A DNA stretch of 64,000 nucleotides from Methanococcoides sp052057775 (lineage in GTDB: Archaea > Halobacteriota > Methanosarcinia > Methanosarcinales > Methanosarcinaceae), in the NCBI RefSeq assembly GCF_052057775.1, contig NZ_CP195121.1, positions 1,302,001 to 1,366,000 of the forward strand, given 5' to 3'. The position numbers were made by a program, and so were the translations under genes. Below, piece after piece: positions 19,169-28,299 of the stretch. The notes below the pieces were generated by a model, which was not told the DNA's origin, ran no database searches, and was given only the letters and a program-made list of their open reading frames with translations. The stretch's first letter is position 1; each line of letters begins with the position of its first letter.

Positions 19169-19200
19169 CCGTTCCCCGGAACGGCATCTTCTCTTCCTGT
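19169..19200 (+). terminator. terminator after dphB
   Basis: CCGTTCC and GGAACGG (19169-19184) form a compact hairpin directly after the dphB stop, followed by a pyrimidine-rich stretch. Confidence 0.45.
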
Positions 19201-19279
19201 TATTTCTAATCGTTAGCGACAGGAACGTTGTAAAGCACAATTGATATAAGGCTTTAGTCCCATTTTTTGGTGAGAGGAT

Positions 19280-20986
19280 ATGATGCTCGGCTCAGTAGGT
19301 ATAATTTCAGGTGAGACCGGATCGTTTGGTTTTAAGTTCTTGATTTCTGACAGTACTGTTGTACATCGTGGGGATTATGTAAAAGCATGGCATGAGAAGG
19401 ATGGATGGGTCCTTTGCCAGGTGCTTTCGATCAAAAGGTTCAGTGATACGGTAAGTACAAAACAGTCCTTTGATGAGGCCAAGAAGGCCTTTGAGGAATT
19501 CAGGAAGAACGGTAAGGACAAAAAAAGCTCCGACAGGATAGTTGCAGACGCTACGGTCATTGGCAGCCGCGATCCTTCGGGTCTTTTAAGGGCCCCAAAG
19601 ACTCCGTTTAGCCCCGGTGATGATGTTTTTAAAGCAGATAATGACCTGATAAGCTCTGTGCTGGGCCTGTCCGGTAATGAGATGTACATAGGCCTGCTTG
19701 ATGGTACCGATATACCGGTTCACCTGAGCGTGAACAGCCTTGTGCAGAAGCATTGCAGTATCCTTGCAAAGACCGGAAGCGGGAAGTCCTATACTGCAGC
19801 GGTCCTGCTGGAAGAGCTGCTCGATCGAAAGGTCCCTCTTCTGATAATCGATCCTCATAGCGAATATGCTTCCATGAAGGAACCTTCGGCAAAGACAGAG
19901 GACCTCAGGAAGTTCGGTGTCTCCCCCAAAGGGTATGGTTCCAGTATTACAATATACACTCCGGCTAACAAGGCAATAAATCCGAATGCTGACGAGCTAT
20001 TCAGGCTCAACGGAAATAATCTTTCCGCGAAGGACCTTGCTTCGATCTTCCCGGAGAATTTCAACAGCACTCATATCGGTATCCTTTACGAAGCGATACA
20101 GAAACTTCGTGCGGAAATGGAGACCTATACTCTTGATGATATAATATTCGAGGTGGGAAACAACGAAAGCAAGGCCAAATGGAATGTCATGAACCTTCTT
20201 GAGGACATCCGTGATTCCGATATCCTGTCCTCATCGCCTACCTCCCTTGAAGAGCTCATGCAGAAGGGGCGGGCAGCGGTAATAGATTTCAAAGGGGTGT
20301 CTCCCGACCTTCAGAGCATGATCGTGGCACAGCTTTGTGGTGCACTTTTCGAAGCACGCAAGATGAATACCATCCCTCCGGGAATGCTTGTAGTGGAAGA
20401 AGCCCATAACTTTGCCCCGGAACGTGGTTTCAGCAAGACCGCAAGTTCAGAGGTATTGCGTACCATTGCATCCGAGGGGCGTAAGTTCGGTCTTGGCATG
20501 ATGGTAATATCCCAGCGCCCTGCAAGGATCGACAAGAATGTGCTTTCCCAGTGCGGAACACAGGTCATAATGAAGGTTACCAATCCAAACGACCTTAAAT
20601 CCATAAGTAAGGGACTTGAAGGTGTGAACTCTTTTGTGGAGGATGAACTTATGCGCCTGCCTCCGGGGGTTGCCATGCTTGTGAGCAACGATATAGAGAG
20701 GCCTGTTCTTGTGGATATCAGGGTAAGGAAATCAAAACACGGCGGAGAATCTGTGAATGTCCTTAAAAGTGCACAGACCGCTTCACCTGCTCCTCAAAAA
20801 AAGATTTCTAAACCTGTCAGCCAGCCGTCCAAGAGCTCCGAGCCTGCAAAAGCAGAAGCTACTGAAGGTGCAGGAAGTCCTCCGCCGAAAAGGCAGCCAA
20901 GCAGGCAGGCAGACAGCCCGGTGAACCGGCAGCCGAAGTCTGAGAGCGGAGGGCTTTTCAAGAAGATATTCGGTTCGGAGAAGTGA
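19280..20986 (+). CDS. herA: HerA-type DNA helicase/translocase
   Basis: This is a hexameric ATPase that usually works with the nuclease NurA in DNA end resection. The N-terminal HAS-barrel (residues 1-130) is followed by Walker A AKTGSGKSYTAAVLLEELL, LLIIDPHSEY, Walker B GMLVVEEAHNF and SEGRKFGLGMMVISQRPAR with the sensor and arginine finger. The last ~70 residues are a low-complexity Ser/Pro/Lys tail. No nurA or mre11/rad50 gene is next to it here; instead a DUF357 gene overlaps its stop. The ATG pair at 19280 follows GAGAGG. Confidence 0.88.
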   Translation: MMLGSVGIISGETGSFGFKFLISDSTVVHRGDYVKAWHEKDGWVLCQVLSIKRFSDTVSTKQSFDEAKKAFEEFRKNGKDKKSSDRIVADATVIGSRDPSGLLRAPKTPFSPGDDVFKADNDLISSVLGLSGNEMYIGLLDGTDIPVHLSVNSLVQKHCSILAKTGSGKSYTAAVLLEELLDRKVPLLIIDPHSEYASMKEPSAKTEDLRKFGVSPKGYGSSITIYTPANKAINPNADELFRLNGNNLSAKDLASIFPENFNSTHIGILYEAIQKLRAEMETYTLDDIIFEVGNNESKAKWNVMNLLEDIRDSDILSSSPTSLEELMQKGRAAVIDFKGVSPDLQSMIVAQLCGALFEARKMNTIPPGMLVVEEAHNFAPERGFSKTASSEVLRTIASEGRKFGLGMMVISQRPARIDKNVLSQCGTQVIMKVTNPNDLKSISKGLEGVNSFVEDELMRLPPGVAMLVSNDIERPVLVDIRVRKSKHGGESVNVLKSAQTASPAPQKKISKPVSQPSKSSEPAKAEATEGAGSPPPKRQPSRQADSPVNRQPKSESGGLFKKIFGSEK

Positions 20987-21318
20987 TCGTTCCGACGGAT
21001 GGGTTTATAAGTGAATTATATATAGATGGTGTAAAAGTGGCAGCAGATCTGAACGAAAAGGTCGAAAGATACGAACGTCTGTTAAGGGAAGCACTCTCAA
21101 AGGCTGACATAAGCCCTATAAAGGGTTCTCACATGCTTGCAGTGGCCGAGGACTATAAGAATATGGCACGTTCCTATTATGATGATGGTGTGCATTTCAT
21201 TAAGGCCGGTGATCCGGTAAATGCTCTCATCTGTTTCAGTTATGGACATGCCTGGCTGGATGCAGGTGCACGCCTTGGTGTTTTCGATGTTGATGATGAT
21301 GTGCTGTTCACGATATGA
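20983..21318 (+). CDS. DUF357 family protein
   Basis: This small helical protein belongs to the archaeal DUF357 family, with the pattern NEKVERYERLLREAL...AEDYKNMARSYYDDGVHF and NALICFSYGHAWLDAGARLG. The frame opens with a GTG overlapping the herA stop by 4 bp, which would couple translation. A second GTG at 21037 follows a TATA-like run and gives a protein that begins as homologues do, so the start is uncertain. Function unknown. Confidence 0.75.
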   Translation: MIVPTDGFISELYIDGVKVAADLNEKVERYERLLREALSKADISPIKGSHMLAVAEDYKNMARSYYDDGVHFIKAGDPVNALICFSYGHAWLDAGARLGVFDVDDDVLFTI

Positions 21319-21389
21319 TCGTCATTCAGAAATTGTAGATCTAAGAAGAAATGAAGGTTTAAGATAATATATCTGGAGAGAATGAAACG

Positions 21390-21731
21390 ATGACAAATTA
21401 TCACGTTACACTTGAAGCTGCCTGGTTGGTAAGGGATGTACAGACTGCAGATGATGCTATTGGAGTTGCTATTGCAGAGGCCGGGAAAAGGCTGAACCCT
21501 CAGCTCGATTTTGTAGAGGTCGATGTGGGAACAACTTTCTGTCCTGCCTGCAATGAACCTTTTGGCAGCGTTTTCATTGCGGCCAACACCGCGATCGTCG
21601 GTCTTGTCCTTGAGATGAAGGTCTTTGACGCTGAGAGTGCAGAGCATGCATCAAGGATCGCAAAGTCCGTTATAGGCAGGGCATTACGTGATGTGCCACT
21701 CAATGTTGTGGATGTCGAAGAATTCGAATAA
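21390..21731 (+). CDS. UPF0212 (DUF555) family protein
   Basis: This 113-residue archaeal protein has the family features NYHVTLEAAWLVRDV, a CPAC pair (TTFCPACNEPFGS) that may bind metal, and AIGRALRDVPL-like C-terminal half (IGRALRDVPLNVVDVEEFE). GGAGAG lies eight bases before the ATG. It is 9 bp before a PfkB-type kinase in the same direction, so the two are probably co-transcribed. Function is not known. Confidence 0.8.
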   Translation: MTNYHVTLEAAWLVRDVQTADDAIGVAIAEAGKRLNPQLDFVEVDVGTTFCPACNEPFGSVFIAANTAIVGLVLEMKVFDAESAEHASRIAKSVIGRALRDVPLNVVDVEEFE

Positions 21732-21740
21732 GGTGTCTGT

Positions 21741-22643
21741 ATGTCTGATGTGATATCTGTAGTAGGTCATGCTGCAATAGACTTCCTGTTCGATGTGGAG
21801 GGAATTGCAACACAGAACGAGTCATATCCGATAGTTGATTATCAGAAGTTCTTCGGAGGTGGAGCTGCGAACATCGTTGCAGCGATCGCGATCCTTGGTG
21901 GGAAATCCCAGCTTATATCCGCAGTAGGGGATGATTTTGCAACATCAGGTTATGAAGAACATCTAGAGGGTCTGGGCGTTGACCTTTCCCTGCTTTTCAG
22001 GCTTGAGGGTGAGAAAGGGACTGCAGCATATGTTTACACTGATCCGTTCCACAACCAGTCAACTTACTTCTACTGGGGGGCATCTGCAAAGCTGAAGGAA
22101 CTGGAGCCTCCGGAAGTTGATTTTGTACATCTTGCGACATCCGAGCCCAACTTCAATGCCAGGATCGCACAGAAAGCAAAGTTCGTGTCTTTTGATCCCG
22201 GGCAGGATCTTGTGATGTACACGAGGGAGAATCTTGAGGCTATACTTGCGAACACTGATATCCTTTTCACCAACAAGCATGAGATCAAGCGGGTCTGCGA
22301 CATGACCGAAAGCACTTTTGAGGATATTAAGGAAAAGATCGATATTGTGGTCGTCACCTATGATGCCGAAGGCAGCAGGATATTTGCAGATGGTGCTGAA
22401 TACGAGATCCCTGTGGTTCCTGTAAAAGCAGTTGACCCGACCGGTGCAGGGGATGCGTATCGTGCAGGTTTCCTTGTGTCATACGTCCGTGGCTATCCGC
22501 TGGATGTTTGTGGTAAGGCAGGAGCTACGGTTGCATCATTTGCTGTTGAATCAGTTGGTTGCCAGACAGACCTTCCTACATGGGATGATATGGTAACCAG
22601 ATATGAAAGCCAGTTCGGAGCATTCCCGTCTCTTGATGGGTGA
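21741..22643 (+). CDS. PfkB-family sugar or nucleoside kinase
   Basis: This is a ribokinase-fold kinase of 300 residues. The N-terminal substrate loop FGGGAANIVAAIAILGGK and the C-terminal catalytic signature DPTGAGDAYRAGF, with the base Asp, are intact. Archaeal members phosphorylate nucleosides, ribose-type sugars or ADP-dependent substrates, and the sequence alone does not tell which. It follows the UPF0212 gene closely. Confidence 0.85.
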   Translation: MSDVISVVGHAAIDFLFDVEGIATQNESYPIVDYQKFFGGGAANIVAAIAILGGKSQLISAVGDDFATSGYEEHLEGLGVDLSLLFRLEGEKGTAAYVYTDPFHNQSTYFYWGASAKLKELEPPEVDFVHLATSEPNFNARIAQKAKFVSFDPGQDLVMYTRENLEAILANTDILFTNKHEIKRVCDMTESTFEDIKEKIDIVVVTYDAEGSRIFADGAEYEIPVVPVKAVDPTGAGDAYRAGFLVSYVRGYPLDVCGKAGATVASFAVESVGCQTDLPTWDDMVTRYESQFGAFPSLDG

Positions 22644-22770
22644 ATGTTCTCCTCTTTTCTGTTTTTGCTAAAGTGGTTCTTATGATCTTTATTGGCTGAG
22701 TTGATCAGCGGCAGCTATGTTGGTTCAATTTAGATAATGTTTGGCAACTACGGATGATTGATAGTTGTCA

Positions 22771-22814
22771 GTAAAAAAAGAATTGTCAATATCGTGCACT
22801 TCCACACGATATTG
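22771..22814 (-). terminator. terminator of ppdK
   Basis: CAATATCGTG (22787-22796) and CACGATATTG (22805-22814) form a perfect 10-bp stem with an 8-nt loop. On the minus strand it is followed by a run of T (22773-22779 as A on the plus strand), as expected after ppdK. Confidence 0.65.
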
Positions 22815-22830
22815 ATCTTGAATGATTTGT

Positions 22831-25485
22831 TTATTGCTTGTTCTCGATCACAGCGTGTGCTGCTGCAAGTCTTGCAATTGGCACACGGAATGGTGAACAG
22901 CTGACATAGTTGAGTCCGACGTTGTGTCCGAACTTAACTGATTTTGGCTCTCCTCCATGCTCTCCACAGATGCCGATCTTGATGTCAGGTCGTGTAGCAC
23001 GTCCTTTCTCGATGCCGATCTTCACGAGCTGACCTACACCTTCCTGGTCAAGCACTGCGAACGGATCGTCCTCGAGTATACCACTCTCTAAGTAGAATGG
23101 CAGGAACTTGCCTGCATCGTCTCTGCTGAAACCGAAGGTTGTCTGGGTCAGGTCGTTTGTACCGAAGGAGAAGAACTCAGCTTCCTTAGCTATCTGGTCT
23201 GCTGTGAGTGCTGCCCTTGGCAGTTCGATCATTGTTCCGACCATGTAGTCAAGCTTAATGCCTTCCTTCTCCATGGCTTTTTCCACAGCTTCGATCACAT
23301 GTTTCTTGACAAATTCAAGCTCATCGATGGTGCTGATCAGTGGGATCATGATCTCAGGCACGATGGTCATGCCTTCCTTTGTGAGTTCGCATGCAGCCTC
23401 AATGATGGCCTGTGCCTGCATCTCGTAGATCTCAGGGTATGTGATACCAAGGCGGCATCCTCTGTGACCGAGCATTGGGTTCATTTCCTTGAGGAACTCG
23501 ATACGCTCGATTACCTTCTTCACCCTGTCGATCTCTTCCTGTGGGGCGTCGTTGGAGTTCAGCTCTGTGAGTCTTTCAACTGCTTCCTCATGGTTTGGCA
23601 GGAACTCATGGAGTGGCGGGTCAAGCAACCTGATGGTTACAGGATATCCTTCCATTGCCCTGAATATTCCTATGAAGTCCTCTCTCTGCATTGGGAGAAG
23701 CTTCTCAAGAGCTGCTTTCCTGACACCAACCTCTTCAGCCATGATCATTTCACGCACTGCAGGAATCCTGTCCTCTCCGAAGAACATGTGCTCTGTTCTG
23801 CAGAGTCCGATTCCCTCTGCACCGAAGTCACGTGCGACCTGTGCGTCGTGTGGGGTGTCCGCATTGGTCCTGACCTTCATGGTCCTGACCTCATCGGCCC
23901 ATGAGAGGATCTGCTCAAGTTCACCGGTAACGCCCGGCAGGATAAGGTCTACCTCTCCAAGGATGACATCTCCTGTGGAACCGTCGATGGAGATCATATC
24001 GCCTTCGCTGATGGTGTGTTCACCAACGTGGAATACCTTCTCTTTAATGTCAATTACAATGTCGCCACAGCCTGCTACACAGGGCTTGCCCATGCCTCTT
24101 GCAACTACTGCTGCGTGTGAGGTCATTCCTCCGCGTACTGTGAGGATACCTTCTGAAGCGTTCATACCGCCGATGTCCTCAGGTGAGGTCTCAGCACGTA
24201 CAAGGATGGTCTTCTCACCATTCTTTGCTTTCTCTTCAGCATGTTCTGCTGTGAACACAACTTCACCGACAGCAGCTCCCGGAGATGCGGGGAGACCGCT
24301 TGCAATTACATCCGGTGTTGCGTTAGGATCGATATTGGGGTGGAGGAGCCTGTCGACCTGTGCAGGTTCGACTCTTGTGAGGGCTGTTTCCTTATCGATA
24401 AGTCCTTCTGCTACCATGTCGGTAGCGATCTTGATGGCTGCAGCGGCAGTTCTCTTTCCTGTCCTTGTCTGCAGCATGAAAAGCTTGCCTTCCTCAATGG
24501 TGAACTCGATGTCCTGCATGTCCCTGAAGTGTTCCTCCAGTTTCATGTAGATGTCCACAAGCTGATCATAGGCCTCAGGCATGCTGTTCTTCAGGGTCTC
24601 GATCGGTTGAGGTGTCCTGATACCTGCAACCACATCTTCTCCCTGTGCATTGATGAGGTATTCTCCGAAGAATCTCTTCTCCCCGGTTGCAGGGTCTCTT
24701 GTGAATGCTACTCCTGTTCCGGAGGTCTCGCCCATGTTACCATATACCATGCTCTGTACGTTCACTGCAGTTCCCCAGTCCCCGGGGATGCCGTTAAGAC
24801 GCCTGTAGGTTATAGCACGCTGGTTGTTCCATGATCCGAACACTGCATCGATGGCCATCTGGAGCTGTTCTCTTGCTTCCTGCGGGAAGTCCTTTCCGGT
24901 CTCTTCTTTGATGATGCCTTTGAACTTCTCAACAAGGTCCTTCAGATCCCCTACATCAAGGTCGGTATCCTGCTTGACACCTTTCTCCTTCTTCTTGGCA
25001 GTGAGCGTGGATTCGAACTTCTCGTGTTCGATGCCGAGCACAACATCTGCGAACATTGTGAGGAACCTTCTGTAGCTGTCGTAAGCAAACCTGTCGTTGC
25101 CGGTCTTTTTGGCAAGGCCGACTACTGACGTGTCGTTAAGTCCCAGGTTAAGCACTGTGTCCATCATACCTGGCATGGACACACGGGCACCAGAGCGTAC
25201 AGAAACGAGTAATGGGTTGTTAAGGTCTCCAAATAACTTTCCCGTGGTGTTTTCCAGTTCCTTTATGGCATTATCGATCTGCTCTTCAAGACCTGCAGGA
25301 TATTTATTGTCCTTAAGATAAAGAGTACAGACCTCTGTAGTGATCGTAAATCCGACCGGAACCGGGATTCCCAGATTTGACATTTCTGCTAGGTTGGCGC
25401 CTTTGCCTCCAAGCAGGTCTTTCATACTGTTTTTGCCTTCAGTTTCGCTATTTCCGAAAAGATACACAAATTTATTATCTGCCAC
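22831..25485 (-). CDS. ppdK: pyruvate, phosphate dikinase
   Basis: PPDK interconverts pyruvate, ATP and Pi with PEP, AMP and PPi. At 884 residues it has all three domains: nucleotide binding (LLGGKGANLAEMSNLGIPVP, DPATGEKRFFGEYL), the phosphohistidine domain (GILTVRGGMTSHAAVVARG, with the His of TSHAAV) and the PEP/pyruvate barrel (GLCRTEHMFF, GTMIELPRAAL, FSFGTNDLTQ, GICGEHGG with the catalytic Cys). It has a strong hairpin terminator. Its reversible use of PPi links it to the pyrophosphate economy of Acs and HppA. Confidence 0.95.
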   Translation of the reverse strand: MADNKFVYLFGNSETEGKNSMKDLLGGKGANLAEMSNLGIPVPVGFTITTEVCTLYLKDNKYPAGLEEQIDNAIKELENTTGKLFGDLNNPLLVSVRSGARVSMPGMMDTVLNLGLNDTSVVGLAKKTGNDRFAYDSYRRFLTMFADVVLGIEHEKFESTLTAKKKEKGVKQDTDLDVGDLKDLVEKFKGIIKEETGKDFPQEAREQLQMAIDAVFGSWNNQRAITYRRLNGIPGDWGTAVNVQSMVYGNMGETSGTGVAFTRDPATGEKRFFGEYLINAQGEDVVAGIRTPQPIETLKNSMPEAYDQLVDIYMKLEEHFRDMQDIEFTIEEGKLFMLQTRTGKRTAAAAIKIATDMVAEGLIDKETALTRVEPAQVDRLLHPNIDPNATPDVIASGLPASPGAAVGEVVFTAEHAEEKAKNGEKTILVRAETSPEDIGGMNASEGILTVRGGMTSHAAVVARGMGKPCVAGCGDIVIDIKEKVFHVGEHTISEGDMISIDGSTGDVILGEVDLILPGVTGELEQILSWADEVRTMKVRTNADTPHDAQVARDFGAEGIGLCRTEHMFFGEDRIPAVREMIMAEEVGVRKAALEKLLPMQREDFIGIFRAMEGYPVTIRLLDPPLHEFLPNHEEAVERLTELNSNDAPQEEIDRVKKVIERIEFLKEMNPMLGHRGCRLGITYPEIYEMQAQAIIEAACELTKEGMTIVPEIMIPLISTIDELEFVKKHVIEAVEKAMEKEGIKLDYMVGTMIELPRAALTADQIAKEAEFFSFGTNDLTQTTFGFSRDDAGKFLPFYLESGILEDDPFAVLDQEGVGQLVKIGIEKGRATRPDIKIGICGEHGGEPKSVKFGHNVGLNYVSCSPFRVPIARLAAAHAVIENKQ

Positions 25486-25743
25486 TAAGTTTTCCTCCCA
25501 CGGGAAGATATTTTGATTATGGGTTAGGCTAGCATTAATTATGTATTGATGATACTGATTTCTGAATCTGTCAGTTACAATATCAGGGGTCTTCCAGAAG
25601 TTATGTTATTGAACATATCTAGACGACATTGCCGTTTATTGTGTGATTATTATTAAGTGTTGTCGTTGGTTTTAAGGAAATCCCGTATTGTTTGAGGTTG
25701 TGTTTCATTTTTATACAATTATGTCCGGGACAGGGCAGAAATC

Positions 25744-25890
25744 TATATATACAATGTCCAAAATTCCACTGTGTGAATTTACAACTCTCAAAATTTGCGG
25801 CAACTGATCGGTGGGCAATGGTCGTCAGAAAAATGCCGATGGTCGTGTGAGGCACTACCATGCCTATTGTTCACACGATCTGGTCTGATC
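25744..25890 (+). ncRNA. candidate small RNA in the ppdK-gar1 gap
   Basis: The ~550-bp gap has no ORF of note. TATATATA at 25744-25751 predicts a transcript from about 25,776. The following ~110 bp contain a stem TCGTGTGA (25843-25850) with TCACACGA (25871-25878), enclosing a second hairpin GGCA/TGCC (25851-25864), with a 6-nt bulge on one side only. ATGGTCGT occurs twice (25818, 25839). A helix interrupted by an internal loop beside gar1 suggests an H/ACA-like guide, but no clear ACA box in the right position was found. The TATA is nearly symmetrical, so it could also serve ppdK. Confidence 0.28.
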
Positions 25891-26010
25891 ATTAGATTCT
25901 CGTAAATATTCCTTTATTGGTCGATTTATGTGCCAATATGATGTATTTTTCGTATGGTGTATGATTATCTTTTTGTAATGGTATTATTTGGATTATTAAA
26001 GCTATTGCGA

Positions 26011-26065
26011 TAACTTTATATACTAGGTGTGATATGATATATATGCACCGATACAATTTATATAT
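26011..26065 (+). promoter_or_regulatory. gar1 promoter region with three TATA-like stretches
   Basis: CTTTATATAC (26014-26023), GATATATATG (26036-26045) and TTTATATAT (26057-26065) all precede the ATG at 26082. The possible ATG at 26034 lies among them and is therefore an unlikely start. Confidence 0.4.
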
Positions 26066-26081
26066 TGATGGCAAGAGACGT

Positions 26082-26342
26082 ATGAAGAGGCTTGGAACAG
26101 TAGTGCAGGTAGTGGCACAGCAGGGTTTGCTTGTGAAAGGGGACAACATTAAACCAGATACATCTTTGAGGGATCTTCCTCGTATCAATTCGGTTGTTGT
26201 TGATAAATCCGTCAAGCGAATTGGAAAGGTGAATGGTGTGATCGGTCCTGTAAAATCTCCTTATATTTGTATTAAGGTCTTTGGAGATGTTTCAGGTCCT
26301 GAACTGAAGAAGTACCTCAATGAGAAGGTATACGTCAAGTAA
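26082..26342 (+). CDS. gar1: H/ACA RNP component Gar1
   Basis: Gar1 is the small beta-barrel protein of the box H/ACA pseudouridylation complex, binding Cbf5. The core KRLGTVVQVVAQQGLLVKG and VGKVNGV-type segment (RIGKVNGVIGPVKSPYICIK) are clear. The start at 26082 gives 86 aa, as in other archaea; the 16 residues encoded upstream coincide with the promoter. tfb follows in the same direction after 94 bp, a gene order common in methanogens. Confidence 0.88.
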   Translation: MKRLGTVVQVVAQQGLLVKGDNIKPDTSLRDLPRINSVVVDKSVKRIGKVNGVIGPVKSPYICIKVFGDVSGPELKKYLNEKVYVK

Positions 26343-26436
26343 GTCCATTTATTGCATTTATATTTGGTACATCTATAGTATTTATATTAAGTGGATTGAC
26401 TGTTAGCAATTTTGGTAAAATCGAGGCAATGATAAT

Positions 26437-27450
26437 ATGGTGGAAGTTGAAAGAGTAAGATATTCTGATACTTCAGAGAGAGAGAAGATACGTGCAATGA
26501 TCAAGGCACGTAAAGAGAAGGAAAAGACCGCTGAGGTCGAGAACAAGGTAATTGAGTGTCCAGAGTGTGGAAGCCGCAACCTTGAACAGGACTATGAGCG
26601 TGCCGAACTGGTATGTGCGGATTGTGGTCTTGTAGTGGATGCTGAGTTCGTAGATGAAGGTCCGGAATGGCGTGCTTTCGACCATGATCAGCGCATGAAG
26701 CGTTCCCGTGTTGGTGCACCAATGACATACACCATACACGACAAAGGTCTGTCCACTATGATCGACTGGAGGAACCGTGATTCCTATGGTAAGTCCATCT
26801 CCTCCAAGAATCGTGCCCAGTTGTACAGGTTGAGGAAGTGGCAGCGTCGTATACGCGTAAGCAATGCTACTGAAAGGAACCTTGCATTCGCTTTATCAGA
26901 ACTCGACCGTATGGCATCTGCATTAGGTCTTCCACGTACTGTACGTGAGACCGCTGCAGTGGTCTACAGGAAAGCAGTTGACAAGAACCTCATCCGTGGA
27001 AGGAGCATTGAAGGTGTGGCAGCAGCAGCACTTTATGCAGCATGTCGCCAGTGCAGTGTTCCGAGGACCCTGGATGAGATCGGAGAAGTTTCAAGGGTAA
27101 GCAGGAAAGAGATTGGAAGGACATACCGTTTCATCTCCCGTGAGCTTGCACTCAAGCTTATGCCAACATCTCCAATAGACTACGTCCCAAGGTTCTGCTC
27201 AGGCCTGAACCTCAAGGGAGAGGTACAGTCCAGAGGTGTTGAGATCCTTCGTCAGGCATCTGAAAAGGAACTCACAAGCGGCCGTGGACCAACCGGTGTG
27301 GCAGCAGCTGCGATCTATATTGCATCCATTCTCTGCGGTGAGCGCAGGACACAGCGTGAGGTCGCTGATGTTGCAGGTGTGACCGAGGTCACCATCCGTA
27401 ACAGGTACAAAGAGCTCGCTGAAGAACTGGATATCGAGATCATTCTCTGA
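26437..27450 (+). CDS. tfb: transcription initiation factor IIB (TFB)
   Basis: This is the basal factor that binds TBP-DNA and recruits RNA polymerase. The N-terminal zinc ribbon ECPECGSRN...LVCADCGLV is followed by the B-finger region (WRAFDHDQRMKRSRVGAP) and two cyclin folds, each with the repeated core RGRSIEGVAAAALYAACR and SGRGPTGVAAAAIYIAS. The C-terminal helix-turn-helix TEVTIRNRYKEL contacts the BRE. It has 337 aa, as usual. A hairpin terminator follows at 27485. Confidence 0.96.
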   Translation: MVEVERVRYSDTSEREKIRAMIKARKEKEKTAEVENKVIECPECGSRNLEQDYERAELVCADCGLVVDAEFVDEGPEWRAFDHDQRMKRSRVGAPMTYTIHDKGLSTMIDWRNRDSYGKSISSKNRAQLYRLRKWQRRIRVSNATERNLAFALSELDRMASALGLPRTVRETAAVVYRKAVDKNLIRGRSIEGVAAAALYAACRQCSVPRTLDEIGEVSRVSRKEIGRTYRFISRELALKLMPTSPIDYVPRFCSGLNLKGEVQSRGVEILRQASEKELTSGRGPTGVAAAAIYIASILCGERRTQREVADVAGVTEVTIRNRYKELAEELDIEIIL

Positions 27451-27484
27451 TCTGGTATTGAGAACAAGAATAGTAACAAGAACT

Positions 27485-27522
27485 GCAAAGACGAATTCTG
27501 TCTTTGCGTTCCCTATATTTTT
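27485..27522 (+). terminator. terminator after tfb
   Basis: GCAAAGAC (27485-27492) and GTCTTTGC (27500-27507) form a perfect 8-bp stem with a 7-nt loop, followed by a TATATTTTT run. Confidence 0.55.
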
Positions 27523-27645
27523 AGATCATTTATTTCCTAATCGATTAGTGCTTAGTTTATACCTTGATCTGATCAATTCGAATTACTGACAGAACTGAGA
27601 TACCTAATCGATCACATTATATAGTTACATTATTTTTTATTGACC

Positions 27646-28257
27646 ATGTTAGAACTGTTCGAGATGTTGTTCATTGGTTTCGTAGTGGGTCTGACCGGTG
27701 CTCTGGTACCAGGTCCCATGCTATTTGTGACCATTGACGGCACACTGAAGAAAGGCTGGACAGCAGGACCTGAAGTTTTCCTGGGCCATGCTATCATCGA
27801 AAGCGCGGTACTTGTGCTGATACTTTTAGGCATGAACACACTAGTAGGCGAGCGTGAGATGTCTTTCATCTCGGTGGTCGGTGGTATCGTCCTGGTAATT
27901 TTCGGTATAATGACCATCAGGGGTGCAGGGTCTTCAGCCGAAGAACTTCACGGGCAGGACAAAGCGGTTTCCAATTCACTGGTTGCAGGCATTGTGACCT
28001 CTGCTTCCAATCCTTATTTCTGGCTCTGGTGGCTGGCAGCTGGCAGTGCCCTTGTGCTTGAGAGCATGAAGCTCGGAATGGTTGCAGTGGTGTTCTTCAT
28101 AGTCGGACACTGGCTTGCGGACCTTGGCTGGTTCACTGCTGTATCGCTATCCTTCAGCCACGGCAGAGGCATGTTCTCCCCGAAGACCTACAGGCATATT
28201 CTTGTATCATGCGGACTATTCCTGATATTGTTCGGCGGATGGTTTGCGATCGGATGA
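27646..28257 (+). CDS. LysE-family amino acid exporter
   Basis: This is a 203-residue membrane protein with six helices and the LysE/RhtB signature near the N-terminus, GLTGALVPGPMLFVTIDGTLKKGW, seen as ALVPGPM and the following Gly-Trp. It exports amino acids or small metabolites in exchange for ions; the substrate is not predictable. The ATG at 27646 is preferred over a TTG at 27640. A TATA-like TTATATAG lies about 30 bp upstream. Confidence 0.8.
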   Translation: MLELFEMLFIGFVVGLTGALVPGPMLFVTIDGTLKKGWTAGPEVFLGHAIIESAVLVLILLGMNTLVGEREMSFISVVGGIVLVIFGIMTIRGAGSSAEELHGQDKAVSNSLVAGIVTSASNPYFWLWWLAAGSALVLESMKLGMVAVVFFIVGHWLADLGWFTAVSLSFSHGRGMFSPKTYRHILVSCGLFLILFGGWFAIG

Positions 28258-28299
28258 TCCGGACATTTTGATATGCTGATATTTCAGGAGAGATGAGTT

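Noticed and set aside
23299..24834. Long plus-strand ORFs opposite ppdK
   Set aside because: Shadows caused by codon bias of the real gene; no motifs.
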